Under the pieces are notes generated by a model that made no database searches, was not told the origin of the DNA, and saw only the letters and a program-made list of their open reading frames with translations. This document shows, piece by piece, positions 30,051 to 42,247 of a stretch of DNA of 64,000 bases (the first letter of the stretch is position 1; each line of letters starts with the position of its first letter). Both the position numbers and the translations under genes were made by a program. Origin of the DNA: Symbiodinium natans (Eukaryota > Sar > Dinophyceae > Suessiales > Symbiodiniaceae); NCBI GenBank assembly GCA_905221605.1, contig CAJNDS010000380.1, forward strand, positions 1-64,000. Reading direction: 5' to 3'.

Positions 30051-30975
30051 TGCTTGGGGTCCAGCGACTTGGGCGCTGCGGAATCACCATGCTCACGCGG
30101 ATGCGCTGGGCCGGGCCGAGGCGGGTCGCGTAGCGTTAAAATTAAACCATCGTTAAGAAACCTCATTCAGCTGTTAAGGTAGGCCCTCGAGGCTCTGCGA
30201 CGAGGAACGCCCTCTGACTTTTCCATGATGCTAGCCTGCAGCTCCAGAGGCGTTGATCCCAGACATCGCGAGACGCAGCCCCTCACCATCCCTCTGACAC
30301 CTGCAGAGAAGCTCTTAGAATCCGACGTCCTAACACATCACGTCTGGAACGCATGACAGATTCATAACAGGACTTCTCCCGGTCGTGGGCTTGCTCTCTG
30401 CCACGTGCATTCTGCGAATGGATCGAGCTTCTGGAGCCGAGATCCGTGGGAAGCACTTGCGTCGGACATCTCCTACTTGGTATCGATCCCCACAAGTCGT
30501 GCCACTTGATAAACTGCATACTCTCCCCAGTCCCACAAGAATCTCGAAGGTGTGCAGCTTATTGCTTGAGGTCTTGGCCAAAACCCCCCAACGCTTAGGA
30601 GAAAACAACCCATCCTTGAACCCGAACCGGCCCACACTCCGATGTTTCCGCCTTCTGAGACGAAGCCTTTCAGTTCCCATCCCTCGGGCGGGAAGGCGAC
30701 ACGGCATTCTCTTTGGGGCTTCCAGGGCGCTCATTGGACAATTGCTACGTTTCTGAACCTTTGCACCTCGTGTCGGGCCTTCAATGGCTGAACTCCAACT
30801 CGAGCTACCCATAGGCAACTTCCTGCCGACACCAAATCGCAATCCACGCCATTTGAGGGCCTTGGAGGCCCTTGGGGGATGTCCAGAAGCACGCCCTCAT
30901 GCCTGTGATCAAGGTTCGACCAAGGTTCATGGTACTTTCGGGCTTGGGATGTGCGAGCCGGGTCGGTCCTTCGGG
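30051..30975. other. No gene recognised
   Basis: Mixed-composition sequence on both strands without a recognisable domain or splice structure. Confidence 0.4.
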
Positions 30976-30979
30976 TTGT

Positions 30980-31035
30980 GTGTGCTTATATATATATATA
31001 TATATGCTACCCCCCCCCTCCAAAACCTACCGTTT
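30980..31035 (-). repeat. TA-repeat plus C-run module, second type
   Basis: (TA)n, GCTA, a C run, TCCAAAACCTA. In reverse this is TAGGTTTTGG, G run, TAGC, TATATA, the same order as at 38328-38368 and 59524-59580. Confidence 0.6.
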
Positions 31036-31089
31036 TCTAATTTTCTACACTTGCGTGACATCAAAACGCTTTAAAGATGAGACCGACTC

Positions 31090-32260
31090 CCTAAATCCTT
31101 TGACCTTATTCACACAATTTTCTGTTGCATAAACCCTCTTCCCAAAATCCTGCTCGCTAAATCCGAAAGCACGGGATTCCTACATCGTATTCCCTAAATC
31201 ATATTCCCCCAGTCCCTAAATCTGGGGCGGGCGGGGGGGGAGGGGGGGGGTGGGTCACTAAATGGCTCACTAAATCTTCTCGCTAAATCCTAAAGGGTGG
31301 GATCCCTAAATCATATTCCCATGATTTTACTCCCTAAGTCTTTTCCCAAAGCCCTAAAGAGGGAAGTCTTGAAATTCTGAAGAGGAGAGCCTCTGAATTC
31401 TAAAAGATCATCACTACCTCCATTACGGGGGTTTCCGTATGGGGAAATACCGCCACAGTGAATGAATTTTTTCCGGGGGTGTTCAAAAATCTGTCTGCAG
31501 GCTTCGTTTTTGATTGCTGAGCTGCAGTCTGGATCGGCGAAACTACAATACATTCCTATTGTGCTTAATAGAGAATGCATACATTGCCATGGTCTCATTA
31601 TTGCAGTGCCCTGCCTTTCTTATTGCGGTGGGGGGTCCCACCAATTAAACAGATGCTCGGATAAAATCTTATCGGGATCCCTAGATCTGGTTCCCTGAAA
31701 TTAACTCCCTAAGGCCTAAAGGTGGGGGGCGGGGGAGGGGGGCTAAACCCTAAAGAGGAGATCCCCTAAATCCTAAAAAGCATTCCTTAGTTTTACTTTC
31801 TAAATCCTGTTGCTTAAGCCCTAAAGAGGGGTGTCCTAAAGAGGGGGATCCTTACTATAAATCTTAAAGACGAGCCTCTCCGTCTACATCATAAAACAAA
31901 GAACCTTACTCAGTAGATCTTATCGCTAAAGTCAACAAAGAAGGATCCCTCAATCTTATCCCTTAATTTCACTCCCTAAATCATATTGGGGAAGAGGGGT
32001 GGGAGGGAGTCACCAAATCCTAAAGAGGGAATCTTAAGTAGCCTTAAATCCCCAAAAATGAGACCCCCCCCTAACTCACACAAAAGCCAACCTTACTCAA
32101 TAAATCTTCTCGCTAACGCTAAAGCTTTAGCGATAAGATTTGCGCCCCCTTAGAAAATAGGATTTGGGGACTAAGCTTTGGGATGCTCCCCACTTCAATG
32201 CCTATTCCCTAAATCCTTCTCGCTAAGTCCTAAAGAGCGGGCTCCCCTATAATGATGAAA
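31090..32260 (+). repeat. Degenerate CCTAAATC/CCTAAAGAGGG repeat region
   Basis: Irregularly spaced TCCCTAAATC, CTCGCTAAATCC and CCTAAAGAGGGGATCC motifs recur throughout, suggesting a drifted satellite distantly like CCCTAAA. Palindromic GATTCAAATTTGAATC and a related copy lie at 32273-32305. No gene is seen. Confidence 0.6.
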
Positions 32261-32639
32261 TATGTCCGATTCAAATTTGAATCGGCCGATTCAGTTTTGA
32301 ATCGGCCCTCAAATTAAAGGTTGAAGTCGTCGTAGTGTTGCAATACTCACATGCATATTCATACTGTGTATTGGCTTTATATGTAGGTATGAGTTGGTAC
32401 GTAATCTGTGTACTCACTCAATCTCCAACGCAACAAATTTGCTTATAAGGACTTAATTTGCTTCTAAATAGAAGGGGAGAGGGCGCCAGGGGTCGGTCTT
32501 CCAAAATAAGTAGGACCAAAAAACACTCCCCACCACACCCCCCCACTCCCCTCCACTTCACTCCACTGCGTGTTCTGGGTTTGTTTAAGGGTATTGTCAG
32601 GGCTTATTCTCCAAAACCCTATCGATCCAGGGTTTAGGA

Positions 32640-33270
32640 TTCTAACGAGAAGCCCCAAAACCCCAAGCCTATAGGGTTAAGCAATTTAACCTCAACCCTT
32701 AATCTTTAAACACCCTATAGGGTTACGGTTTAAAGGTTTAGGATTTGAATTTCAGACATGTAAACCTTGACCTACAATTCAACGGAAACACGAAACCTTT
32801 AACCCTTGCAGGGTTAAGGTTTAAAGGTATAGGGTTTAAGACATGGGCACTCTAAACCCCTATCGATCCAGGATTTAGAGTTTTAAAGAAAAGCCCCGAA
32901 ACCCTATAGGATTAAACAAATAAGCCCAATTCTTTAACCTTTAAACCCTGTAGGATTAAGATTTAAAGGTTTAGGGCTTAAGATATAGGCATTTAAATCT
33001 TGACCTGCAAATACACCGAAACCCTTAAACTTTAAGCGTTAGTTCAAGGTCTAGAATTTAAGATATATGTATTTAAACCTTGACGTGTAATTAAACGAAA
33101 CTTGCAACCTGGAAACTTTATAGGGTTAAGGTTTAAAGGTTTAGGGTTTAAGATATATGATTTTGAACCTAAGCCTGCAATTAAGTTGAAACACATAACC
33201 TTTAAACCCTATAGGGTTAAGATTTAAAGGTCCCGGGCTTAGCGTTTTATAGAGAAGCCCCAAAACCCAT
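32640..33270 (+). repeat. Satellite with CCCTATAGGGTTAAGGTTTAAAGG units
   Basis: At least six drifted copies of a unit of about 100 bp. It contains ACCCTATAGGGTTAAG, TTTAAAGGTTTAGGG, TTTAAGATATATG and AACCTTGACCTGCAATT, near 32705, 32810, 32940, 33040, 33115 and 33205. Confidence 0.7.
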
Positions 33271-33484
33271 ATAGGATTACAATTACCCTAAACGCGCACG
33301 CAACCTTCATGTTGACGGCCGACATGAGGAGTATGCTATGGCTGGAAACTGCGCGTTTATAGCCCAAGCTGCGCGTCGAAATTGTGCACATATAATGGAA
33401 CCACTTTCAATGCTTCAATATATAATACCATGGCCTAGAGTTTTGTAAGATGTTTTTTAACCATAAGAAAAATCTTCAGGACCG

Positions 33485-33915
33485 GGCGTTTTAAAACTCC
33501 TTGCTTAGCCACAAGAGGAGTTTTAAAACTCCTGCCACCGAAGATTGAAGATTGAAGATGTCTCAGGACTCTTTGTGGGAATCTTCAATCTCAAGTAGTC
33601 GGGGCCGGGAGTTTTAAAACTCCTTGCTTAGCCACAAGAGGAGTTTTAAAACTCATGCCGCCGAAGATTGAAGATTGAAGATTCCTGGAAAGAGTTCTGG
33701 AGAATCTTCAATCTTCAATCTTCGGGGCCACGAGTTTTAAAACTCCTTGCTTAGCCACAAGAGGAGTTTTAAAACTCCCTGCCCCTAAGATTGAAGATTG
33801 AAGATTCCTGGAAAGAGTTCTGGGGAATCTTCAATCTTCAATCTTCGGGGCCACGAGTTTTAAAACTCCTTGCTTAGCCACAAGAAGAGTTTTAAAACTC
33901 CTGGCCCTGGAGATT
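33485..33915. repeat. 123-bp satellite with nested palindromes, four copies
   Basis: The marker GTTTTAAAACTCCTTGCTTAG occurs at 33488, 33611, 33734 and 33857, an exact 123-bp step. Each unit has a GAGTTTTAAAACTC palindrome on both sides of a GCTTAGCCACAAG core, then AAGATTGAAGATTGAAGAT answered by its reverse complement, so every unit folds into two hairpins. Confidence 0.9.
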
Positions 33916-33939
33916 TTTTATTGGAGTCTCTAAGTATTT

Positions 33940-34506
33940 AATCCGCCGACCCCAGCAACAGCGGGGCGGCGTCAGTGAAGACCCTCTGTTTGTTTCTCCC
34001 CGCCACACCCCACCGATTAGAAACCCACCCCTCCCCCAACCCCTCCCCCCCAAACCCCCCACCCCCCCCCTGCCCTACCCCACCCGCTGCCGATCCCCCC
34101 CTCCGCCTATACCCTCCCTCGGTGAGGCAATGATTAAAGGCTCCAGCACAAGGTACGCCCGCACCTCCCCTCCCCCCACCTATCCCTCCCTTGCCGATGA
34201 GGCAAGATTTTAAAGGCTCCATGCCCTCCCCTCCCTCCCCCCTTCCCGCCCCTCCCCCACCCCCCCCCTACCCTCCCCACCACCCCCACCTCCCCTTCTC
34301 ACCCCCCCCCCACCCCCCTTCTCCCCACTTTTGCAACCCCCCAACCCCCCCATTGGCTTCCCCCCCCCCCCTCACCCCCCCTCGAACACCTGCCCCCCCC
34401 TCCAGCCCCCTACCCCCCCCCCCCCCCCCCACCCTCCACCACCCCCCACCCCCCCCACCCCTCCCTCCTCAACCCCCTCACACCCCTCCCCAACCCCTCC
34501 CCCCCA

Positions 34507-34538
<32 letters not shown>

Positions 34539-37500
34539 ACCTGCCGCTGCCGACACCCCCTTCTCCACCTATCCTCCCTCTCCCCCCTCCCCCGCCCTCC
34601 CCGCCCTCCCCGCCCCTCCCTTACCCCCCCCCCCCCCCCCCCGCCTCCCCCACCCCCCACCCCCCAACCCCCTACAACCCAACCCCTACCACCCCCCCCC
34701 CTGCCCCCACCCTCTCACACCTACACGCTACCCTCCCCCCTCCCCTCCCATTCCTCCATCCCTCTCCTCTCCTCCCCCCCCCCCCCCCCCTGGACCCCTG
34801 CCCTGCCCCTACCCCGCTGCCGACCCCCCCCTCCGCCTATACCCTCCCTCGCCGATGAGGCAAATGATTTTGGGCTCCACACACACACGCCCGCCCTCCC
34901 CGCCCTTCCCGCCCTTCCCCCCCCCTCCCCCACCCCCCCCCCACCCCCCCCCCACACCCCGCCTCTTTCTCACCCCCACCCCCCCCACCCCTCGCCCCCC
35001 CCCCACATTCCACCGCCCTTCGCCCCCCCCAAGAACCCACACCCCCCCCATCCCCCACCCCCCCCCCCACCCCCCCCCCCCCTACCCCTACCCCTCACAC
35101 CCCCTCCCCCCCCACCCCACCCCCCAACCCCCCACCCCTGCCCACACACTCTGTTTGTTTCCCCGACCGCCCCTTCTCACCCCCCCACCCCCCCACCCCC
35201 CCCACATCCCACCCTCTCTCCTCCCCCCCCCCCCGCAACCCCCCCCACCCCCCCCTCCACACCCCCCTCCTCCCCCCCCACCCCCCCTCCTCAAACCCCT
35301 CACACCCGCCGCCCGCAACCACCAAATTTAGAAACCCACCCCTCCCCCCCAAACCCCCCACCCCCCCCCCCCCCCCACGCCCTCCCCACCCGCTGCCGAC
35401 ACCCCCCCTTCCTCCGCCTGTACACTCCCCCAGGCTCCCACCCGCCCTCCCCGCCCTTCCCCCCCCTTCCCGCCCCCCCCCCCCCCCCACCCCCCCCCCC
35501 ACACCCCGCCTCTTTCTCACCCCCCCACTCCCACCCCCCCCAAACCCCTCCCCCCCCCCCCCCCCCCCCCTCCCCCCCACCCTCACACACTGCCCCCCCC
35601 CGACCCCCCCCCACCACCCCCTCGCCACCCACCCCATCCCCCCACCCAACCCCCCCACCCCTCCCTCCTCAAAACCCCTCACACCCGCCGATCAACCCCT
35701 CCCCGCGCCCGCTCCCCCCACCCCCCCACCCCAACCCCCCAGTGCCCCCCCCCCGCCCACACTCTGTTGTTTCCGCCCCCCCCCGACCTCCCATCGCCCT
35801 GACCGACAACCTCCTCCACTCCACCTCTCCAAACATTTTGTGTTTTGTTCCCCCCCCCCCCCCCCCCCCGACCTGCCCCCATCCCTGCCCTGAACCGCAA
35901 ACTCTTCCACTCTCCACTTACCCCCCTCTCCGTCCCCCCCCTCCGTCCCCCGCCCCACCCCCCCCCCCCCACCCCCTAACCAATTAGAGAAACCCACCCC
36001 CAACCCACCCCCCCCACCCCCCCCAACTCGCCTCCTGCCACCCCCCCTGCCTCCACCCCCCCCCACTCCCACGCCCCCGCCTCCCAACCCCCTACACCCA
36101 CCCTACCACCCCCCCCCGCCACGCCCCTCACATCCCCCGCAGGCCTACCCCTACCCGCTACCCCTCCCCCTCCCATTCCTCCTCCCTCACAACCGCCCTC
36201 CCTGAACCCCCACCCCAAACCCACCGCGCCCACTCCCCCCTCCGCCTATACCCTCCCTCGCCGATGAGGCCAATGATTTAAAGGCTCCAGCAACCCCCCC
36301 CCGCCCTCCCCGCCCTTCCCCCGCCCTCCCCCCCCCCCTCCCCCCCCCCCCCCCCCCACCCTCTCACCCCCCCCCCACCCCCCCCCCCCCCCAACCCCTA
36401 CCCCCACCTCCCCCCAACCCCTACCACCCCCCGCTGCCTCCACCCCCCCCCCCCCCACCAGCCAAGCCCCTCACTCCCCCGCCGCCTACCCGCTGCCACT
36501 CCCTTCCCCTTCCCTACCATTCCGCTACCCCTCCCCCTCCTCAATCCCTCACATACCGCCCTTCCTTACCCCCCACCCCAAACCCCCCAGCCCCCCCCCT
36601 GCCGACACTCTGTTTGTTTGTTCCCCCCCCCCGACCTCCCCCCATCCCTGCCCTGACCGACAACCTCTCTGTTTGTCCCCCCCCCCCCCCCCTGACCTCC
36701 CCCCATCCCTGCCCTGACCGCAACCCTCTTCCACTCTCCACTTACCCCCCCTCCGTCCCCTAAGAGAAACCCACCCCCCAATGAGGCAATGATTTGATTC
36801 CAGTACACCCCGCCCTCCCCAGCCCCCCCCCCCCCCCCCCCCCCCCCGCCCCCCCCCCCCCCCCCCCCCCCCCACACCCCGCCTCCCCTTCCCCCCCCCG
36901 CACCACCCACCCCATCCCCCACCCCCCCCACCCCACCCCCCCCCCCCCCCACCGATTTAGAAACCCACCCCCCCCAACCCCTACCACCAAACCCCCCAGC
37001 CCCCCCCCCACCCCACCCGCTGCCACCCATGAGACACGATAAAGGGTCCATACAACACGCCCCCCTCTCGCCCTTCCCGCCTCTCCCCCCCCCCCCTCTC
37101 ACCCCCCCACCCCCCTTCGCTTCCCCCCCCCCCTCACCCACCCCCCGCACTGCTCCCCTCCCTGTTTGTTCCCCGTGTTTTTTTCCCGGGGCCTTCCCCC
37201 ATCCCTGCCCTGACCGCAACCTCTTCCACTCCATTCCTCTGTCCGTCCCCCCCCCCCCCCCCCCCGCCCCCCGCCCCACCCACACCCCGCCCTGCCTCCA
37301 CCCCCCCACGAGCCACCCCCCTCACATCCCGCACAGGCCTACCCTCTAAACCCCCCACCCCCCCCCCCTGCCCTACCCCCGCCGCCGACCCCCCCCTCCG
37401 CCAAGACCTCCCCTCGCGGATGAGGCAATCATTTACAGGGTCCAGTACCGCCCCCGCCTTTTTTCGTTTTTTTTCCGCCCTTCCCGCCCTTCCCCCCCCC

Positions 37501-38050
37501 CCCTCCCCACCCCACCCCCCCGCCCCCTACCCACCCCACCCGCCCAACCCCCGCCGCCCCCCCCCTCCCCATCCTGCAGGCCTTCCCTCTACCAGCTACT
37601 CCGCCCCTCATCCCTGCCCACTCCACCTCTCCTACCCTTTTTCCCCTGCCCCCCCCCTACCCCCTTCCCTTCCCCTTCCCAACCATTCCACTCCTCCTGC
37701 CCTGCCCCTCTCCTCTCCCTCCCCACCCGTCCTCCTCCCCCCCGTCCCTGACCTCCCACCCCACACACACCCCACCTCCTCAACCCCTCACATGCCACCT
37801 CCCCCCACCCCACCCCCACCCCCACCCCTACCCCAAACCCTCCCCCCCCCCGCCTCGACCCTACCCCCTTCCCGCACTGGCCCCGCCACCCCCCCCCCTC
37901 CCCAGCCCCCCTGCCCCTCCTCAATCCCTCACCTACTGCGTTCTCCAAACCCCCCCCCCTCCGCCTATACCCCCCCTCGCCGATACCCTCTACCCAACCA
38001 TTCCACTCCCTTCCCCTGCCCCTCTTCCTCAGTACCCTTCCCCTTTCCAA
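33940..38050 (+). repeat. 4.1-kb C-rich, strand-asymmetric satellite block
   Basis: The strand is overwhelmingly C with scattered A and T and very few G. Recurrent non-C islands show an underlying tandem order: CCTCCGCCTATACCCTCCCT with GCCGATGAGGCAATGATTT near 34100, 34195, 34850, 36250 and 36780; ACACTCTGTTTGTTT near 35145, 36605 and 36675; and GATTTAGAAACCCACCCC near 34015, 35320 and 36955. The 598-residue Pro-rich frame and the many Gly-rich minus-strand frames are compositional. Confidence 0.9.
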
Positions 38051-38249
38051 CCCCATCCCTTTACATATACCGTTTCAGACTTAGAAACCAAGGTTTACGG
38101 TTTCGGCGCTTAGAGCAGAGGCATTATCTCCCAGAGTTGAGCAGGAGAAGAAGGGGGGGGGGGGGAAACGAAGGATAGGGTTTGGGCAGCTTGGGCGTTT
38201 GCCTCCAAGGGTCGGCGGCACTGGCGGTAGCCATTAATATTTCGTATCG

Positions 38250-38396
38250 GATGTATATATATATATATATACATCCGGCTTCGAATATCTAAACATAACG
38301 TCTCGACATAGAAAAGGGTATGAAAAGGTAGGTTTTTGGGGGGGGGGTACCATAATATATATACTCTTTTTTTTTTGGGGGGGGGGTGGTCATGTG
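38250..38396. repeat. TA palindrome and G-run/TA modules
   Basis: CGGATGTATATATATATATATACATCCGG at 38257-38277 is a perfect palindrome in the main. TAGGTTTTTGG, a G run, TACCATAATATATATA follows at 38330-38362, then a T run, a G run and TGGTCATG. Confidence 0.7.
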
Positions 38397-38504
38397 CTCC
38401 TTGAGTTCAGAGCCCCCAAATCCCCCAACGTAGCCAGACACTGTCCGAGATGCCTTTGAATGGCCGCTCTGTTGGGCGTCAAGTAGCCTCGGCAAGCTCA
38501 GAGT

Positions 38505-39122
38505 GCTTCCTTGCACCCAATGGCTTGGGGCTGTAAACCCTTTCAGTGTCTGGATCGCCCTTCATGGGGCCCCACCAGGCCGACGTGCCCGGCGAGTCTC
38601 GGCACGGCTCTCCGGGTGCAAGGCGAGCTCGGCACGGCTCTGCCTATTTTTGCCAAGGGGCGTATTGGCAAGGGGGACTGCGTGCAGTTGGAGTTGGAAG
38701 AAGCCCCAGTCTGGCGTACCAGGACATATTAACAAACTAGAGCTGAAGGCCCTTCTTACAGCTATGAGTGGAGAATCATGAAGGGGAAGCAATCACGAAC
38801 TCGTTTCATTCATTTGGTGGACAGCTTGGCTGCATTGGTCATTGTAAACAAAGGCCGGAGTTCAAGTCGCAAGTTGAGGGCCATCATGAAGAAGATTGCC
38901 CGTGGCTGCTGTTGTCACGGGCATCTTGTGTCTTGGGGTACAGGCCAAAATCGGCTCACGCCCTCCATGAAGCGGAAATGGGCAAGCGCGATGTAGTGGA
39001 GGGTCGTACCCAGGACATCAGATGGCAGCAGCTTGGAAAACTCAAAGACTTAGTTACAAGACTGGCCACAAAAGCAGGGTATGATGTAGCCATGAAACTG
39101 TTTTTAGAGTATCTAAGGTGAG
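38505..39122 (+). pseudogene. RNase H fragment of a retroelement, frameshifted
   Basis: Three frames carry successive parts. INKLELKALLTAM near 38730-38765 matches the second acidic motif of retroelement RNase H (Glu in LELKAL). After a shift, FIHLVDSLAALVIVNKGRSS at about 38805-38865 matches the following Asp motif (DSxAAL). After a further shift, the frame ends GYDVAMKLFLEYLR at 39119. RNase H removes RNA from the RNA-DNA hybrid made by RT. No RT precedes it here; the upstream DNA is the C-rich block. It is an orphan 3' part of an element like the one at 0.6-3.8 kb, which lacks exactly this part. Confidence 0.6.
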
Positions 39123-39164
39123 CCGTGCTTTTTTCTCTAGCATGAATCGATGGACATTATAACC

Positions 39165-39530
39165 CTTCCGCGGCGTGTTCCGCGGATTCCGCGTTATTTC
39201 CGCGAGCCTTCCGCGGAAAAACGCGATTCCACCGTCGCACCCGGCCCGAAACAGAAATGAGTGTATAATGTGTATGTGAGGATGAGGCATGGACTCTAGG
39301 GCCTCCAAAACGACCCGTCGTCTTCCGTGGAGCTTCCGCAACCCTTCCGCGGGCCTTCCGCGCAGATCCGCTCTCCGAAACGGTTGCCGGCATGTTGGGC
39401 ATCCATTATATCTAAGTTTCAAGCACGCCGCCCTTCCGCGAGCCTTCCGCGGACACCACGCCTTCCGCGGACCCTTCCGCGACCTTCCGCGGAATCTTGT
39501 TCACCTCTTCACCCCTTCCGCGGACAATAA
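39165..39530. repeat. Cluster of CCTTCCGCGG-type short palindromic repeats
   Basis: At least twelve CTTCCGCGG, TTCCGCGA or TTCCGCGT motifs with the palindrome CCGCGG at irregular spacing. The flanks on both sides lack the motif. Confidence 0.8.
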
Positions 39531-42247
39531 TAATGTCCGCTGCAAAGTACCTATGCTCGAGCGCCTAAAAAAAACTCAGCTCAGGTGGAATCGTCTCCCA
39601 ATGCTGGGAAGCAGCGAACAAGTTGATCGGGTTGCATTGGAACATATTCAAGATTGTGGGAAAATCATCATCTCTGCAGCATTCTGAGCGCAAGCAGTTG
39701 GGCAGTTGGCAGTTGGCGCCTGTCCGGCCGCGCAGCCCCGCTGACTCCCGCCACGCTGCGGCTTCGTGGTCAACTGGGCTTCTGGCGGTTCTCGGGCTGG
39801 GCTCACAGTGCGGCGCAGGAACAGACACTGGAGCCGGATTTTGTCCAGGTCGTGGATTTTGGATGCCGTACGGAACAGGCATTTTGGGGTTAAGCTTCCC
39901 TAGCCGCCCCCCCAAAATCCCCAAAGTACCTACTACACGGGTGGCTGGTACCCCGAAGGACCCTCTATGTGGATAACCGGGGGTGGGGGGGTGTCCAAAT
40001 ACCCCAAGGTAATTAGGCCCCAAACTACCTATATGGGAACCAATCGGGGCCCAAAGTATACGCCAATTGGGTACTTAAGGACGCTTAGCCCCGCACCTTC
40101 CCTATAACCCCTAAACTCTATAAACTCCTATAACCCTCATAAGGGGGTTGCCTCTCCTTCAAACTACCAACCCGGGAGCATCTCTGAGGATCAAACACCA
40201 TGACTCGGAGGCCTCGAGGCGGGCCACTAAGGGGTTGGGCCTTTGCCTCAGTGGAGCTTCAAACATCAGGATACATGGAAAGCCAACGCTTGAAGGCCCA
40301 CATCTTCCAAGGCCAACACCAGGACGCCTTAACACCTTGTCTCCCGGCATCCTCCTCGTAGAATCCCAACATCATCCCAACATAGCCCTTATGGATCATT
40401 ATCCTTTCATGAGAAGAAAGGATGCCTGTGGCCAACAAAACACTTGGTCATATTGTAGTCTGCCTAAATAGGGGGACCCCAATATAGCCCCCCCCAAATA
40501 CTATAGTCCTGACCCCCCAAAATGGTACCCCTAATTTTGGGAAACCCTCATATCCCTTGGGCGTGGCTGAAACACAGGGTCCTACCACCGTCATTACCCT
40601 TCGTTGAGGCATCATCTGAGAAGGGCTATGCCTGGAAGGCATTCTTACTAAGCAGTTTCCCGGTCCCACCCCTGGTGGCTACCCCCCACTCAGATGCTCG
40701 CCTTCCGAACTCAGAGAGCCCGGGATGGCACAAAAGGGACCTGTCCAGGGCATCGGGCTTTGGGGGGCGGAGCTGGGCAGTTTCTCAGATAAGGGGTCTG
40801 AGGTGTTGAAGGCGTGTCTGGGCTTCAAGTGAAAAGGTCCTGGCACAGAAGATCATAGGTTCAAATTATCCAGCTCTTCTGTGGAAAGTGGATCTGCAGA
40901 TTCAAGGCCACAGAAAGGGACCTGTGCAGGGCATCGGGCTTTGTGGGGGGGGCTGTGGGAGGGGATCTGCAGAATTGAAGGGGAAGACGCTTCTTTGAGT
41001 CTTCTACTGCCATGTGAGGTCTGCATGAAGGGGTTCAGGGTTTACAGCATAAGGTTTAAGGGTTTTGCGGGTTTAAGGCTTAGGTGGCTCGCTTCCAGTC
41101 GTCGGGTTTCGGGGTGTAGCGCTGGAGAGCTGCATGGTTGGAGTTCTTGGTGTGAGGGTTTGGAGTTGAGGGTAACTTTGGAGTTGAGGGTGTTCCCCTC
41201 AAGCCCCCACCCCCGGCACTTGTAGGATCTTGGGCAGAAACGGCCCCTCCCTTTCAAAACTAGGGGTCTCCATTTCTACCCCCTAAGAAAAACGTCGTGG
41301 AATCCCCGTTACAACGGACGCCCCAACAAAGGACCCTCGTCTTGAGAGCAGATGGTGACACTTCTAGGCTGCGCTGATCACCCAAAACAGGTAACCCAGG
41401 TCCTGGCCTTATCCCCCTTCTTGTTTGATCCTTCCGCGCCCTAGGGATGGGATCTCAGAGGCGGCAGTTTAGGGTGTGGGGATTACTTCGTAGGGAATTA
41501 GGGAACTTTGTGGAGCCCCTTGCAAGGGTTCTACATAAGGGGATTTTGGGGTTTCGAGTTTATGGTTTAGGGTTTGCTGCCGAGTTCCACTAAGAACCCG
41601 CAAGGTTAAGATTTGGGTTTCCAGGGTCAGCTGAGGGTACTTGCGGGTACCGGGCCGATCCTTTTTTTCGACAAGGATAAACACAATGCGCCCATCATGC
41701 ACGCGATGGTCTACCCATTATGCAGACATGCGGCGTTGTGAGGAAAGGGGGATGAAGCCGATTGTTGTTAGGCGAAAGTACTTGGAGGTTTGTAGGTGCT
41801 TTCCCCCTAAGGAGATATGCTTCTTGCCCATAATTCGACAACATCGTCGGGAGGTTTCAACTGATTTGGCCTTCAACAGGGGCCTTTGCATTCGCTAACT
41901 TTCGTACGGAAACCGGTCCGACCTCTGGCCACAACAGTTGTTTGCGGGTTTTGGCATGCAAAGTCAGTTCTCACAGATTGGAGTTTCGAGCTACTCTACG
42001 AGGACCAAAGGCAACACGGGCCTCGAATATTGATCCGCGCAGCCTCCACTCGGAAGTCCTGACAATGATCCGAGACAAATCATGGCACGCAAGAACCTGC
42101 CTACTGGTTTAGCTCAAGGTTAGGGCACCCTTGGTTTCCATATTTGTTGGCGTCTGGTGCACCTTTGCAACCGGCACATATCAGCGACTTTCACAATTGG
42201 CGAGCCCTCCGAGCTGTCCGAGCTTCTTAGCATGGGGAAGCTCTGTC
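39531..42247. other. No gene recognised; weak telomere-like stretches
   Basis: The interval contains CCCAAA/CCCTAAAC-poor sequence at 39900-40150 and loosely TTTAGGG-like sequence near 41035-41080 and 41540-41580. Segment GGGACCTGT-CAGGGCATCGGGCTTTG occurs twice, near 40737 and 40917. No protein domain is seen. Confidence 0.4.

Noticed and set aside
34191-35987. A 598-residue Pro-rich open frame and many Gly-rich frames on the other strand
   Set aside because: They exist because the DNA is almost only C on one strand; there is no start context, domain or codon signal beyond composition.
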